In this document: in pieces, positions 22,399-34,600 of the stretch
Layout of the letters: every line of letters begins with the position of its first letter
Position numbering within the stretch: the first letter of the stretch is position 1
Program-made: the position numbers and the translations under genes
Notes under the pieces: generated by a model
Told to the model about the DNA's origin: nothing
What the model saw: only the letters and a program-made list of their open reading frames with translations
Database searches by the model: none
NCBI GenBank assembly: GCA_014281115.1
Contig: JACONQ010000016.1
Coordinates: 2,170,001-2,234,000, forward strand
Direction: 5' to 3'
DNA length: 64,000 nt
From: Laburnicola sp. R22_1
Taxonomy: Eukaryota; Ascomycota; Dothideomycetes; Pleosporales; Didymosphaeriaceae

Positions 22399-25122
22399 TC
22401 AGTATTCATCCTCTGAGTACTCGGACTCCGAGTCGGTTTCTCCATAAAGTTCCGTGACGTAGCCCTCCCTCTCGTACCATTCATTGTAGCCCTCCCTCTC
22501 GTACCATTCCTTGTAGCCCTCCCTCTCGTACCATTCATTGTAGCCCTCCCTCTCGTACCATTCATTGTAGCCCTCCCTCTCGTACCATTCATTGTAGCCC
22601 TCCCTCTCGTACCATTCATTTGCTTCCTTCAACCACCCTTCACTTTTGGAACGCTCTGGCCGTGAACAGGTGTCTCCGCGGCAAAAACAGACTAGTCGTC
22701 TCTTTCCATAGTTCTCATCGCCCGGCGGCCACGGCACATCATCCCAATAAGGACACTCATCTTCCCTGCCCTCCCAAAGCCGTTCGAAATCTTGCCGAGT
22801 GTACCATGAAAAGTATTCTGCCACTCTTGGATATCCTTCCCTAAACTCTCGGATATTGTACCCTTGCGAATGAAGAGAGACATCAAACACATCTCCTTTA
22901 AACGAGTTTACTTGGAACTCAAACTCACATGTGCCTGAGTACGCAAAGTCTGCCACAGATCGTCCAATGTGGTCCAACGCCCTTGGATCAGCTCCTTGCT
23001 CTAACAGAAAGATTAAAAGGACTTTCTGTCGATCTACGCCTCCAAATTCACGCAGGCTCCTACGTCTGAGGAAATAGTGTAAGCAAGTCCAACCGCGATC
23101 ATCAGTCTCGTGGACTTTAGAACCGTTTTGCAACATCGTGACTAGGTTGCGAACTGCCTGATTATAGTGCTCTTGACTCGTGTAGTCGATCGCATCACAA
23201 GCCCTCAGGAAAGGAGAAGCACCGTTGCAATCTCTCTGATTGAGAACATCGTAATGTAGGCTGTGCTTGAGAAAGTTCGACGTCATCTGCAACTCCTACA
23301 CGAATGTTAAATTGAAAATTAATGGCACTTTTGTTTTTGAACTATACTTACTACAAGGCCATGACCATCAGCTACGGCATACAGTGCGTTACCAGCAACA
23401 CGTACACTTAGAGTTGGATCTGCACCCGCTTCAAGGATAATTGTGGCCGCTTCATGATTGTTAACCTCTTCGGCTAGATGTAATGGTGTTCTAGCACAAC
23501 TTTTCAGTCCGTTTCACAGTGCTGAGGACAACTACGATATTTTTCGACACAAGGACGTACGTTTCTCTCTCATTCCATTGGTCTTGCACGACATCATCTA
23601 CATCTAGACCGTTCTGAATAAGGTATTTGCACATTAAAGGGTTATCTTCTGCTGCATACTGACCATGTTTTAGTGAAAACCCGCACATTACTTGTCAATA
23701 ACACTTACGTGTAGAAGTGACCACCCCCTCTCATCACGGTCGCGGAGACTCGCGCTTCCTGTGGCAAGTAACTGAGTCAACTCTTCAACTGTGCCCCATT
23801 GTGCTATATCGAAGACCAGGGCTCCTTTTGGGACGATTCTATTCACAGATAATCTTGGAATATTTGACAAACTAGCCGAGAGTATAGCTACACGTTAGTG
23901 GTAGATTAGCACTTGCTTGTCTGGTGAGTCTATCTTGCTGAAACTCACCGCTCTGTGTTACCGATATCGTTACCATGTAGGGAGAACTGTGCGGCTGAAA
24001 CATGATTTTTGCCAGAAAGTCCTTACCGCAAAACCCTGGAGCACCCCTAGCGTCGCCATTCTGGTGTGAGTTGTTTCGTCGGAAGCGCTTGTTCGAGGTA
24101 ATCATAAATTTGCCGGTGGCTAAATCGATTTGTTTCCGTTTCCGCTTTTGAATAGAAATAGTTTCTAGAGGGTTATATGTAGTACGATCGACCGGGCCTG
24201 CCTAATATCAACGGTTTTCTTGAGATGTTAAGCAAAGTCACCCACCTTGACAGTTGACTGCAATGAAGGATGCAGAAGACAGAAGACTAAGAGCAAACTT
24301 CAACTCTTTAGTGACATCTTCAGAGGTGCCGCGCATTGAGACCTGTGATGGTGATGTCGTTGCTGTGCTCGATGTGAGTTGTGTCTCCATTTTGTGAGCG
24401 CTATCGATCAACGTCTGGAGATCTTCGACGAGTTGTTCCGCTTCATCAACAACTTCAGTGCGATCTGTCTTTGAGACTAACTCAATCAACCGTGCAATGC
24501 TCTTTTCAAGGGCATCGCGATTTGACTGTGACATCGGAGCATCAGCGGTCATTCTTTCCGAGTCGAATGACTGCGTTGTTTCCGGAGGCATCATGGATGC
24601 TGTCGAAGGAACCGATTGGTTTTGCGTCGCTCGAAGTATAGCCAGTATTTCAGACCCCATATCGAGAAGCTGAGACGACTGCGAGGCAGACGTCGACATC
24701 TGCGCTGCTTGAAACATCGCTACCCGAGTATTGATGTTCAACGTATGTCCCTGAAGAACAATCCGCATACGATCCAGCTCTTTCTCGTCGAGTGCAGTCT
24801 TCAGCCGCTTCCAAAATCGTCCCAGCCGTCGATCGTCGGCGGAGATATTGAGACGCTGTAGGCTCGAGTCGAAGCCTTGCATATCCGTCGCACATTTCGT
24901 GGCGAGCTCGGAGAAGGCTGATAAATCGGCTTGATGGTGTGCAGTCCCCGACTGGAGGATGTGAGTCAGCCGTTCAAGAATGCTTTGCAGTTGCTCGATA
25001 TTATATGTAAGGTTTTGGACGCTCTGCGGTCCATCTTTGACGGCGGAGAGGATATTGTGGACGGCCTTGGTGGACTGCAAAGCGACAACGACGAAGGTGA
25101 TGACAGCAGAGGCCGCGTCCAT
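22399..25122 (-). CDS. Helo-like N-terminal domain plus ankyrin repeats, 9-residue repeat tail
   Basis: An 815-residue protein from six exons: 25,122-24,246, 24,197-23,949, 23,887-23,709, 23,658-23,561, 23,499-23,352 and 23,295-22,399. All junctions keep frame with GT..AG. Residues 1 to about 130 (MDAASAVITFVVVALQSTKA, SVQNLTYNIEQLQSILERL) resemble the fungal Helo-like/PigL-type N-terminal domain of STAND and cell-death proteins. Helices follow, then a region with KIMFQPHSSPYMVTISVTQS as in fungal ankyrin proteins. Ankyrin repeats run over about residues 385-630 (GSASLRDRDERGWSLLH, TPLHLAEEVNNHEAATIILEAGADP, GWTCLHYFL, LLEQGADPRALD). The C-terminus has six NEWYEREGY units at about 742-795 and an acidic tail. 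No NACHT or NB-ARC ATPase is present. A role in allorecognition or regulated cell death is inferred from domain type only. Confidence 0.8.
22460..22621 (-). repeat. 27-bp coding minisatellite, six units
   Basis: Six head-to-tail 27-bp units (TAGCCCTCCCTCTCGTACCA plus seven bases on the plus strand) are nearly identical, with one C/A change in one unit and a different junction at the last. They encode NEWYEREGY (one unit KEWYEREGY). The near-identity at silent positions points to recent expansion or ongoing homogenisation. Confidence 0.95.
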
Positions 25123-25598
25123 TTCGAACCTCTGCCTCGAAGGGCCCCGCCAGCTTCGAGCGATTTGGGTCTATAGCGCGTGGTCGCAAAGAGAAAAGAG
25201 GATGGACGGCGATGTAGAGGAAGAGAGATGGCACTGGGGCAGCGAGTTGAGTGAGGGGTACAAGGCTGAAATGGCAGCCTCGATAAGGCAGGCGCAGGGG
25301 GCAAGGCGCAACCCAGCCTCACTGGTGAGCCGCGCATCTGCCTCGTAAACCCCGACCGGTGAGACCACGACGTCGTACTTTGTCCATCATTTCATTAATC
25401 ATACTCGTAAAAGATATAGGTAACAGGCTGCAAAAAAACAAGGGTATCATCCACAGCGAACAACGACCACCCAGCCCAACCTATGACGTGGCCGGCAGTC
25501 GGGCGACGAGCCAATCGCGGAAGCGACGACTATACTCCGCAAACTCAGCCTGAGAAATCATGTCGACAATTTGAGCGCAACGAGGCGCGACTCCGCGC
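25123..25598. other. Promoter region of the Helo-like/ankyrin gene
   Basis: 476 bases between the start of that gene and the 3' end of the next minus-strand gene. Open stretches on both strands overlap here, but none has recognisable content. Confidence 0.5.
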
Positions 25599-28442
25599 TC
25601 AAAGAAAGCCCAGCTCATCCTCACTATCCGCAATCTCAACACAGCCCCCATCCACCTTCCACCACTCCCGCACACCCGGAACCACCCGCCTCCCGCTCCT
25701 CGTCCTTTTCAAAGTCGGCTTCTGACTCAACTCATCTGCGTCTTCATCTTCTCCGTGTATGTGTCTCGCCCTCTTCCCCAGTGCCGACCTCGTCTTTGTA
25801 CGCGGTCTCCTAGGCCGTCTACTCCTCGCCGACGAGTTCGAGGAGAACGAAGTGTTCATATCAGATCCATCTTGGTCGTCGCTACTTTCCACAAGCTCCA
25901 CATCGATAATCTTGGCCTCTTCGTACGTCTTCCGCTCAAGGTCTCGCAGTCCCTTATCGAGCGAGGAACGTGGGCGCTGAGGACGAAGTTTACCGACAAT
26001 CGCATGAATTTCCACCCTCGAGCGTCGACATCTTCGCGGTGCGTCGGCTGCTTGCTCAATGTCCTCTTCTGAGAAGAAGAGGACCGGCGTGTCCGGGGGC
26101 GTCAATTCCATGCGCTTAGCTGGTATGAGCACCATGGGCGACGAAGCTCGAGTGCGTTTGCCGAGCGAGGAGGTAGAGGGGCGGGCGGTTTTCTTCACCG
26201 GTGAGGATTGGGGCAAGTGGTCATCTGCATCTTCGTCGTCGGCTAGGGTCTCCCACATAGAGGTGTTATTCGGAGAGCCGGTGGGTAGTCCTGCTGAATC
26301 TACAGCCTCGCCGTAATCGTTATCCTGGGAAGAATCGGGACTCGGCAGCAGCTGTAACACAGGCATTGGTTTCCGTGATACGCGCTTTACTTCCTCTTTC
26401 GCGAATGGTGTGCATGTCACCCATTCCCCAATTCCCTCTTCCCACCTGAAGCCACCAGCGGCAGACGGAGAGTCGTTCTTGTGGGGCGTGGGAGCAATGA
26501 CGACGTGCCCCTTGGAGCGCATCGACTGCTCAATACCGCGCGCATACGTCATGTGCTGGGGTCTGCTCGTACTGTGGGCAAAGTCCATGACCGACTCTAG
26601 AGCTAGGCGTTTCATCGTCCACAGCTTATGCGGAAGACGGATGCCAGATAGGGACAATAGACCCTGTACTAGGCGCTGAATCTGGTCGAACCCGTCGTCC
26701 TTCCAAATTCTGCCTGTGCCGCGGGCCGCCGCGGAGACAAATCCGGGAAGAGTACCCATCAGCTCTGACGTGTCGATGTACTTGGCAGAATATTGTGATG
26801 TGATCCACGAGATGGCACCTCCTATTGTGGCGATGTCGAGGGATATCATGGTGGGGTCCAGGTGGCAGCCTTCTAGATGAACGAGGAAGGACGCGAAGAC
26901 TGCCCAAACAGCGCGCTGAGCGAAGAGCTGCATGTTCTCCTCCAATGGACCGAGCAGAGCCAGGTCATTCCGGATGTCTTTTCTTTTGAGCAAGTCGACC
27001 ACTATCGAGTCCAAGACCCAGGTGACGCGCCGCACAGTGTGCTCACCCATGGGCTCTTCGCGATAACGGTTTACAAGCACTATGCTGCAGAACACAGTAA
27101 GAAGGCTGGAGAAGGTGGTCTCCAAGGCGTCTCGGAATTCTTGTCTGGCTGATGGTTTGAACTGGCGCGCGACCGTGTCAACTTCGCCTCCCTCGAATAG
27201 GCTCTCATCCGGTAGACCAATTCCAGCGCATAGTGCAGTTTCCAGAAATCGAAAAGCGCTTTCGGAGCTCCGCTGATCGCCGTCTGATAGGCTGCGCACG
27301 AGACGGTCCCAGACTGGTCGCATGCTCTCTGTTGCCAGCCACTCCTGAGGAAGCAGTTCTTGTGATATCATGTACTCCAGCTGATCATAGAGGAAACGAT
27401 ACCGACCGGTGCGAGCCACGAAGTCCTTCACCATCCACATGTAGAGCGACCGTTGCTCGTCAAACAGATTGGCGTAGAGAGTGTTCGGCATGGGCAGCGG
27501 CTTGAATCGTGACAGATAAGACCAAAGAAAGCGCTCAGCTTCATCCCAGGCAGAGGCATTGAGACAATGGACTACGAGCAGGTGCAACGTCTCCAGTCCA
27601 AGAATCTGGTCCGCAAGCGCATCGCATAGGAGCGAGGTGCCATGAGCCCGTACCACCTGCTTGAACGATCGCCAGCCTTGGCCTGGTATTGTCTCAAACT
27701 GCGCCTCAAGATGCATGTAGACCTCTTGAGAAATGTCTTTGTCCTCGTCCTCGTCGCCTTCTTCCTTGTCGAGCTCCGCGAAGTGTTCTTCCAGCTCAAT
27801 GTACTCGGGCAGCTTCCTGAGGCAGGCGCTTAGCAATGACCGCGTACCCGCCCACCTCTTCTCTTCGCCGGCGGTCGTCGCCTGGAGTAGGTTCGCGTAT
27901 GCCTCTGACATGCCCTTGAGCAGATTTCCAATCTCGGCCGGCATCTGCTTCTTGAGCTCTTGAATGTTGACCTTCGCAAGCAAAGGCCCCCGGTACTTCG
28001 AATATTTCTTCAATGGCGAGCCCTGGAGCTGGGGACTCTCCTGCAAGCGGCCTCCAGTCCGTGCAACCAGCGGCGTGAAGGCGATGGCGCCGGGACGCGC
28101 ATCGCTCCCACTGTCTAAACCTTCCCGCGGTGCAATCATGACCTTCTTGCCGCCCCGACCCCCATATGTCTTCTTGCCCCCTCCTAGTGGCCCAGCATCG
28201 GGCACCCAATCCGGGTCCAGGCGCCTCTCGAGCCCCCGAGGCTTGCGCGTAGTTAGGGTGACGCTGGTAGACTTTCGCGACGACGCTTTGAGCGCAAAAG
28301 CAGTCGCAGAGCTCCTACGGTCTTCGCCTGAGCTCCGTGGCCGCTCGAGTTCCTTTCGAAGCTTCGCGAGCTTGGACGACAGGGGACGAAGCAGGCGGTT
28401 GCAGCGCGTCGTGTTCCATGGGAGGTCGTCGCTCGAAGCCAT
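25599..28442 (-). CDS. Uncharacterised 947-aa protein, probably nuclear
   Basis: A single long exon. The open frame extends upstream to 28,562, but I chose the ATG at 28,442 because it starts MASSDDLPWNTTRCNRLLRPLSSK, a conserved-looking beginning, while the 40 codons before it look like leader. Residues 1 to about 170 are basic and low in complexity. About residues 180-680 look globular and helical (KLPEYIELEEHFAELD, GLETLHLLVVHCLNASAWDE, YRFLYDQLEYMISQELLPQEW). The last 270 are disordered, with SP and basic clusters such as GKRTRASSP and GKRARH and acidic patches. I do not recognise a named family. The layout suggests a chromatin or nuclear scaffold protein, but that is a guess. Confidence 0.75.
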   Translation of the reverse strand: MASSDDLPWNTTRCNRLLRPLSSKLAKLRKELERPRSSGEDRRSSATAFALKASSRKSTSVTLTTRKPRGLERRLDPDWVPDAGPLGGGKKTYGGRGGKKVMIAPREGLDSGSDARPGAIAFTPLVARTGGRLQESPQLQGSPLKKYSKYRGPLLAKVNIQELKKQMPAEIGNLLKGMSEAYANLLQATTAGEEKRWAGTRSLLSACLRKLPEYIELEEHFAELDKEEGDEDEDKDISQEVYMHLEAQFETIPGQGWRSFKQVVRAHGTSLLCDALADQILGLETLHLLVVHCLNASAWDEAERFLWSYLSRFKPLPMPNTLYANLFDEQRSLYMWMVKDFVARTGRYRFLYDQLEYMISQELLPQEWLATESMRPVWDRLVRSLSDGDQRSSESAFRFLETALCAGIGLPDESLFEGGEVDTVARQFKPSARQEFRDALETTFSSLLTVFCSIVLVNRYREEPMGEHTVRRVTWVLDSIVVDLLKRKDIRNDLALLGPLEENMQLFAQRAVWAVFASFLVHLEGCHLDPTMISLDIATIGGAISWITSQYSAKYIDTSELMGTLPGFVSAAARGTGRIWKDDGFDQIQRLVQGLLSLSGIRLPHKLWTMKRLALESVMDFAHSTSRPQHMTYARGIEQSMRSKGHVVIAPTPHKNDSPSAAGGFRWEEGIGEWVTCTPFAKEEVKRVSRKPMPVLQLLPSPDSSQDNDYGEAVDSAGLPTGSPNNTSMWETLADDEDADDHLPQSSPVKKTARPSTSSLGKRTRASSPMVLIPAKRMELTPPDTPVLFFSEEDIEQAADAPRRCRRSRVEIHAIVGKLRPQRPRSSLDKGLRDLERKTYEEAKIIDVELVESSDDQDGSDMNTSFSSNSSARSRRPRRPRTKTRSALGKRARHIHGEDEDADELSQKPTLKRTRSGRRVVPGVREWWKVDGGCVEIADSEDELGFL

Positions 28443-29261
28443 GATGGCGTGAATATGTCGTTGGATGATATAAGGTACGAATGCGACGTATGGACTATTG
28501 CATTGAAAAGATGTGAGCGGCTGCGCGAGTGATGTGTCGCGCAGGAATCTTGGTGTTGACAAACATCGGGACGTCGGCGTTTCATCGCGCGGTCTGTGCG
28601 GCTAGCCGCTTTGGGCATGCACCTCTTGCCCAACCTGACGTTGCGCGAATCTGACGTTGAGCTCTTTGAGGAGGAGATCGATTTCCAGGACAACGTGCGA
28701 CTATCAAGCAGATGGATGAGGGCACAGGGATGGGGTTGCTAATAGCTATTCTCTTACTTAATTCCTAACCATGATTCTATGATCAAGAAGACTTCGCGCA
28801 CTCTCGGTACACGGTATCCTAACCATGATTCACTGGTTTAGATGCGTGTTTGGCCTGCATGAGAAGGTCGAACGTCTTCTCGGATCCACATTGGAAGCAT
28901 GACCGTCTGCGTCGTATGTGGAAATACTCATTAAACTATTAAGCACTTTAGAGGGCAAAGGGACAGAGTTGCTGAAAGCTATTCGCTTGCTTGGTCTCTA
29001 ACCATGATACGCTTCCTATGACCAAAACACCATGCGCCTATATACCCATGTGTCTCGAATATGCGTCCGAGAACCAACGAATCTGACCGCTGTGTTGTCT
29101 CATATACCATGCTGAAAATTCCATAACCGTGTTCCTCCAAGCTTCGTCGTGTGAACGTGAATATTACCATCGCTTCTGGCGTAGTACTGCAAAGGTGACC
29201 ACGTCGTAGTTATCGCCCATGCCAGAGACAACCCTAGATGATCGGGTTCGCTGCTTCTCCC
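28443..29261. other. Intergenic spacer with an 80-bp direct repeat
   Basis: No supported gene. It holds the leader of the 947-aa gene and two related copies of an ~75-80 bp sequence at 28,719-28,795 and 28,952-29,030, both containing CTAACCATGAT and AGCTATTC. The two differ at many positions, so the duplication is old. Confidence 0.55.
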
Positions 29262-30744
29262 TCACTCCTCGTCTACTTCGTCCCAATCCAACCACTCTAC
29301 TGCCTCATACACCGTCTGTGGTTCCTTATACGGCTTATATGCTGCCTCATTCATCCTGTCTTCCTCCTCAATCCTCCTCTGCGCGATGGCAGCTCGCTTC
29401 TCTCTATCTGCCCTCCCCCTTAAGGCTCTGTCCGTTGCCTCCCTGTCCATCCCATTCTCAATGAACAACCTATTGCACCCTTGCCACTTGGACATGTCCG
29501 GATCCGCGCCCACCGAAATCAGATACTGCGTGATCTCCTTCGACCTGGCCATGGAGGCTTTGAAGAGAGCAGAGACTTTGCCTTCGGTAGTCTTGTTAAG
29601 GGGGCCGCCACGGGAGAGGACATGCTTGTTGACGTCAGCGCCGGCTTCGACCAAGGCGCGGACATTGGAAAGCCGGCGAGATTGCACTGCAGATATGAGC
29701 GGCGAGGCAGTCGAGTATGTCTTGTTTGCATCAATCATGCCGTTCTGGAGGTAATGAGCGACGACGGTGGTGGTCCCGCTCCGACATATGCATACCACCT
29801 CGTCACGAACCAGGGCCCGCTTACGGCCGGTTTTTGATCCGAGAATGGCTTCGACCATCGGAACGGAGCCTTTTCTAACAGCTCCGCGCAGCCGAATTTG
29901 ATAGTGGTGCTTGCGGAAACCATGGTGGGTCTCCTCATGAGCAAGAAGCAGCTTCAGGATGTCGAGTTTGCCCTCTTCTATGGCCAATGAAATAGCAGAA
30001 GCGACGAATTCACTGTGAGGATGTCCAGGATACTCTAAGAGCCCCTGTGAATAGCAAGCGAGGATTTTGTGGACCATATCCTCGTTCTCCAGAGTAATTG
30101 CGAGTTCCAAAGGGTTAAGGAACAGGAAAGAAGGCTCAGAGTCTTGAGCGGTGGCCGACTTGAACAACGAGCCAACAAGGTCGGCATCACCCACTGCTAC
30201 GGCTGCAGCAATCTTTTGGTCCATGCTCACCGGCTGTTCCAGCGCACGCTCATACCCGATTCGGTTGTCGTCGCTCCAAAAGAAATATTCGATCACGTTG
30301 CCGCGAAAGGAATGGGTAAGCCCTTCGCACAGCTTCTCCGCGCAGCCTTGACGCTCATCATGTCCAAGCAGACCAAGCTCCTGTGTGACAAAGTCCAGTA
30401 GCTCCTTGACACGATCTAGAAAGCGTCCAGAGACATCCAGAGGGGCGTTCAGTCGATTGTGAAGATAGATGCCGAGATTTTCCTCCATGATCCGCTTATG
30501 ATTTTCATGGAGAAGAAGCGGCCTAAGGATCTCCTTGGGCTGATGCGCAAATATGTCATAGTGGATCTCGGCGGCGAAAGTACCTTTTCCCTGTTAGCAT
30601 TCCCGACCAAATCGATGTTTTTTGTTAGGACTTACGGCAGGTGCTACGGAGCTTCCACGCTTCTACAACTCCTACATCGGCCACTAGTGCGTGGACGACT
30701 CGTTGGAACATCTCCGGTGGGAGATCGAGTAGTGCGCGTGTCAT
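29262..30744 (-). CDS. F-box-like/ankyrin repeat protein
   Basis: A 476-residue protein from two exons, 30,744-30,636 and 30,583-29,262. The 52-nt intron (GTAAGT..AG) joins LRSTC to RTFAAEI in frame. Residues 1 to about 50 (LLDLPPEMFQRVVHALV, VEAWKLRSTCRTFAAEI) look like an F-box-type motif seen at the start of many fungal ankyrin proteins. The rest has degenerate ankyrin repeats (AAAVAVGDADLVGSLF, AISLAIEEGKLDILKLLLAHEE, PLISAVQSRRLSNVRALVEA, KASMARSKEITQYLISVGAD) and a charged tail. A substrate-recruiting role in ubiquitin ligation is possible but unproven. The neighbouring gene upstream on the same strand is MOT1. Confidence 0.8.
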
Positions 30745-31689
30745 TGCTGCCGAGTCAAGATCTCGAGGATCGCGTATAGGATATTTTAGAACCGGCTTGT
30801 TGTTAGCGCCTCGTTATTCGCGTATCGTGCTAAGGAAGTGGTTATACCTACGGGAACGAGTTGATATCGTGAGACGCTCACGGTTGAGGTGCCGTGTGCG
30901 AAAGGGTAGAGAGCGCCGTGTGTGGGCGGGGCGGGGAGTTTATAACTATGGTGCGTCTAAACACTTGTGTGAAAGAAACGTGATTAGGCCGTATATAGAA
31001 TGGCTTCGCACTGACCGCTTAGCAGTGAAATACTGCGTTTCACATGTTTCATTGTATGCCCTTATCATTGTGCACCCGTTGTGCCGCAGAACACCTCAAA
31101 GACAACCTGGCGATTGAGGTCCGAGTTAACCCGCCGCTACATTTAAACAATCCAAGCAAATGACGAGAAGGGCGATTATTGGGGCCTGTAAGCGGGAGGC
31201 TGCGAGATCGCACGGATCCCAACCTATTTGAAAATCAACAATTCCGCATTCATCATAGTACAATTCAATTCTCTCATCCATACCATAGCCCTGGGACTAA
31301 AACTACCTAAGAAGTCCCCTAACGCATATGCTCCAGGGAGGAGAAAAAAGGGAAACACTCCAGCCCTCCAGCGCCACGCTAAAGCAAATGCCAGTATAGT
31401 ACATGGCCAAACCAGACCCACCAGGTCCCTGTGGGGCAAGTGTATGCATGCAGAGCAAGAGAGAAACCTCCGAGGCTGTGAATGCACACCGGCAGCACAG
31501 CCAAGCCATACCGTGACAGCATACCAAACCCCGTGCGCCTGTCCCAAGTAGGGCCTTTAAAAAGTTGAAAGAAAGAAGCCGGGAGTAAGACAGCCCAAAG
31601 TGCAAGCCAGTGAAAGTCCTAATCAATGCTCATTAATTGGTTCATAATATCGGTCATGTCGTCAAGACGTCAGGAAAGACCTGCCCCGC
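30745..31689. other. Promoter of the ankyrin gene and MOT1 3' region
   Basis: No supported gene. Two 107-codon open stretches overlap on opposite strands near 31,224-31,551 with no recognisable content, and are most likely chance frames in the MOT1 3' untranslated region. Confidence 0.55.
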
Positions 31690-34600
31690 CTAACTCTTCA
31701 TCTTGCCCAGGAAGCCGTTGAGGTCGAATTCTTCCTCGTACTGGTTCTCATCCCACAGCTCGCCAATCTCATCGAGGAACCCCTTCTTCCCCTTTTCCCT
31801 GAGATTGCCCTCCGCATCCACCGCGTTCTCTTCGGAGATGCCCAGTCCGCCGTCTTTGCCGTTCGACGGCGGCAGTGGTAAGGCGGAGGGCTCGGCCGAG
31901 TCGGCAGAGACGTTGAAGAGGTCGAGGATCTGGTCGGTCTGCATCGAGCCCAGGCCGGCGTTTTGTTGGTTGACAACGGTGGACGCGACGTCGATCTTGA
32001 AGCGTTGGAGGCTTTGTTTTGTTAGTATACCATAAAGTGAACGGAGCTACAGACTTACTTTAAAATCTTTTCCTCCAAGGTGCCGCGCGTGATGATGCGG
32101 TAGACGTTGACCACCTTCTTCTGGCCGATACGATGCGCGCGGTCCATGGCCTGTATGTCCTTTTGCGGGTTCCAGTCGTGCTCCACGAAGATGACCGTAT
32201 CGGCTCCCGTCAAGTTGAGGCCTAGACCGCCGACGCTGGTGGTGAGCAGCAGGACATCGTATGAAGGATCCGAGTTGAACTTGTTGACAATGTCCTGGCG
32301 CTTGGTTGCATCGACGCTGCCGTCTAGACGCATAAACTGCACTGACGGGAGGAACTTTTGCAAGACCTGGGTCTGCACCATATCGAGCATCTCCTTCATC
32401 TGACAAAAGATCAGGGCGCGGTGCTGGGAAACAGCTTCTGGGAGGTCGCCGGTTGACGCGGCGCCCTTGTCGCGCTCCACATCTGCGGCTCCAATCCCGC
32501 AGTCCACTAGCAGGTCCTTGAGTGCACCCAGCTTAGGTGCATGTACGATATCTTCCAGCGAGGAGTTGTTCTTCTTGAGTATCGCTTGCGTGGCATCGTA
32601 TTGCTTGTGGTTGGGCTTGACGACGAGCGACGGGCCGTTGCAGAGCTTTCGCATGTATTGGAGCGCCTGGAAGATGTGCTGCTTGCTTTCGCGATCCGCG
32701 CTACCGGCCTTGGCCTGGATCGCCTTGCCCTCTTTCTTGCTGAAGTCGTCGAAAAGCTGGCGCTGCAAGTCCGAGAGATCGCAGTAGTAGTTCTGGAGAA
32801 TCTTTGGTGGAAGGTCGTCCAGCACCTCCTCCTTCAGACGACGCAGAAGGAAGGGCAGAACCTGCTTGTGGAGGCCTTCGATGGCGAGGGCGCCGCGTTC
32901 TTGCTCCTTGGATGATGACTTGGCAAAGCGCGATGCGGCAATGGGCTTGGCGAAGCGCTCCTGGAACACCTTTTCTGTGCCGAGGAAACCAGGCATGAGA
33001 AAATCGAAGAGCGACCACAGCTCGAGGACGTTGTTCTGGATCGGGGTGCCAGAGAGGATGAGACGGTGGTTTGACTGGAAGTTTTTGACAGCCTGGCTGG
33101 TCTTCGATTTGGAGTTTTTGATCAGGTGGCCTTCGTCGAGGACCACGTAGTTCCAGTTGAACGGCTTCAGCACTTCGTTGTCGTTGCGGCAGATGTCGTA
33201 CGAGGTAATGACAACATCCACCTTGCCAAGCTGTTCCCTGTGCTGGCCACGGACAGGAGGCGAGCCCACATACGCGACACACGATAGGAATGGCGCGTAC
33301 TGTCGAATCTCCTGCTGCCAATGTCCAGACAGAGTAGGTGGGCACACAATGAGCGAAGGCAGGCGTCGACAGTTGGGATCCTGCGTCCTTGCGAATTCTT
33401 CTGCACGCATGTGGTGATCCGACGCAACCATGCAGAGGGTCTGAAGAGTCTTTCCGAGACCCATGTCGTCGCACAAGATGCCGTGGAGGTTGTAGCGGTT
33501 GAGGAAGGCCAGCCAATTGACACCCTCCTGCTGGTACGAACGCAGCGTTGCTTTGATGCCGACGGGGATCTCGAAAGGCTCCACCTTCTTAGGGTCCAGC
33601 ATCTGTGCAACAAACTGCCGCTCCTTCTCCCTCCCCTTGAGCAGAGAGTCGGGCAGGCCAGGCGGATCGGGTATACCGGCTTCGAGCGGAACCAGCTTAA
33701 CGAGAGTGGCAAAGCTGGTTGTCGCGAGGAGTCGCACGTCGTTGTCGGAGTCGCTCATCCTGCCCAAGACCGGAGTGATCAGGAAGATGACATATGGCAG
33801 GATGTTGTCCTCCATGACATGAATCAGATGGTAGACGCACTCGATCGCTCCCTGCCGAGCATGCACGTTGCCAGAGTTGTTGATCGAGGGCAGAACAGTC
33901 TCGACCAGCATCGTGATACCATCGACAGGCATCACACTGCAGATAGTCGCAAAACATTTGGCAGCAGCGTAGCGAAGAACGTACAGCCGCGACCCTATTG
34001 CCCTGGCCACAAGCGGGAGCAGGTCTTTGACGAAGCCGTGGACGTCGGGGTGGAAGCTTCCTACCAATGCGCGCAGTGTGGACAAGGCATCGACGACTTC
34101 TTGACCAAACACGCCGCTGTCGTCGCTGATCTGCGGAGGCAGAACATCCTCGGTGAACGCTCGCCGGATGGGTCCCTCGATCAGCTCCTTGAGGATTCCC
34201 ACCTTCTCGAAGATCTGGGCGCCGAATCTCGAGACGACGTGCTCCAGGCCCTCCCGCGCGCCACGTTTGGTGATGCGGGCTGCCCGGGATTCCTCGGCGA
34301 ATTTGGCGGCATCTGGGTGGTCACGGATGTCCTCATCCTTCTTCAGCGTAAGGATACCTACTTCGATGTCTGCGTGTGCGGGGAACTCGGGTGTTTCAGC
34401 CGTCTCCATGCAGTAGAACTTGGCGAGGTTGCCCACGACCTTTTTGACGACAGCGGTCTTACTATTGTCGACGAGATGCACTATGAAGTCTGCGACAGCG
34501 CTTGCCGAACGCTTCTGAAGTTCGACATTTTCTTCCTTCTTGATGCTGTCCATCATGGCCTTGATGGAGTGTGAAGGCTTCGACGGGGGCGACTTGAGCG

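Noticed and set aside
22263..22619. Minus-strand frame of repeated MNGTRGRAT units
   Set aside because: It is the shifted frame of the 27-bp minisatellite. The NEWYEREGY frame belongs to the spliced ankyrin gene.
28443..28562. 40-codon N-terminal extension of the 947-aa protein
   Set aside because: The sequence looks like leader. The downstream ATG begins with conserved-looking MASSDDLPWN, so the shorter model is preferred, although the longer one is open.
31224..31551. Two 107-codon open stretches on opposite strands
   Set aside because: Overlapping, without recognisable content, and located in the likely MOT1 3' region.
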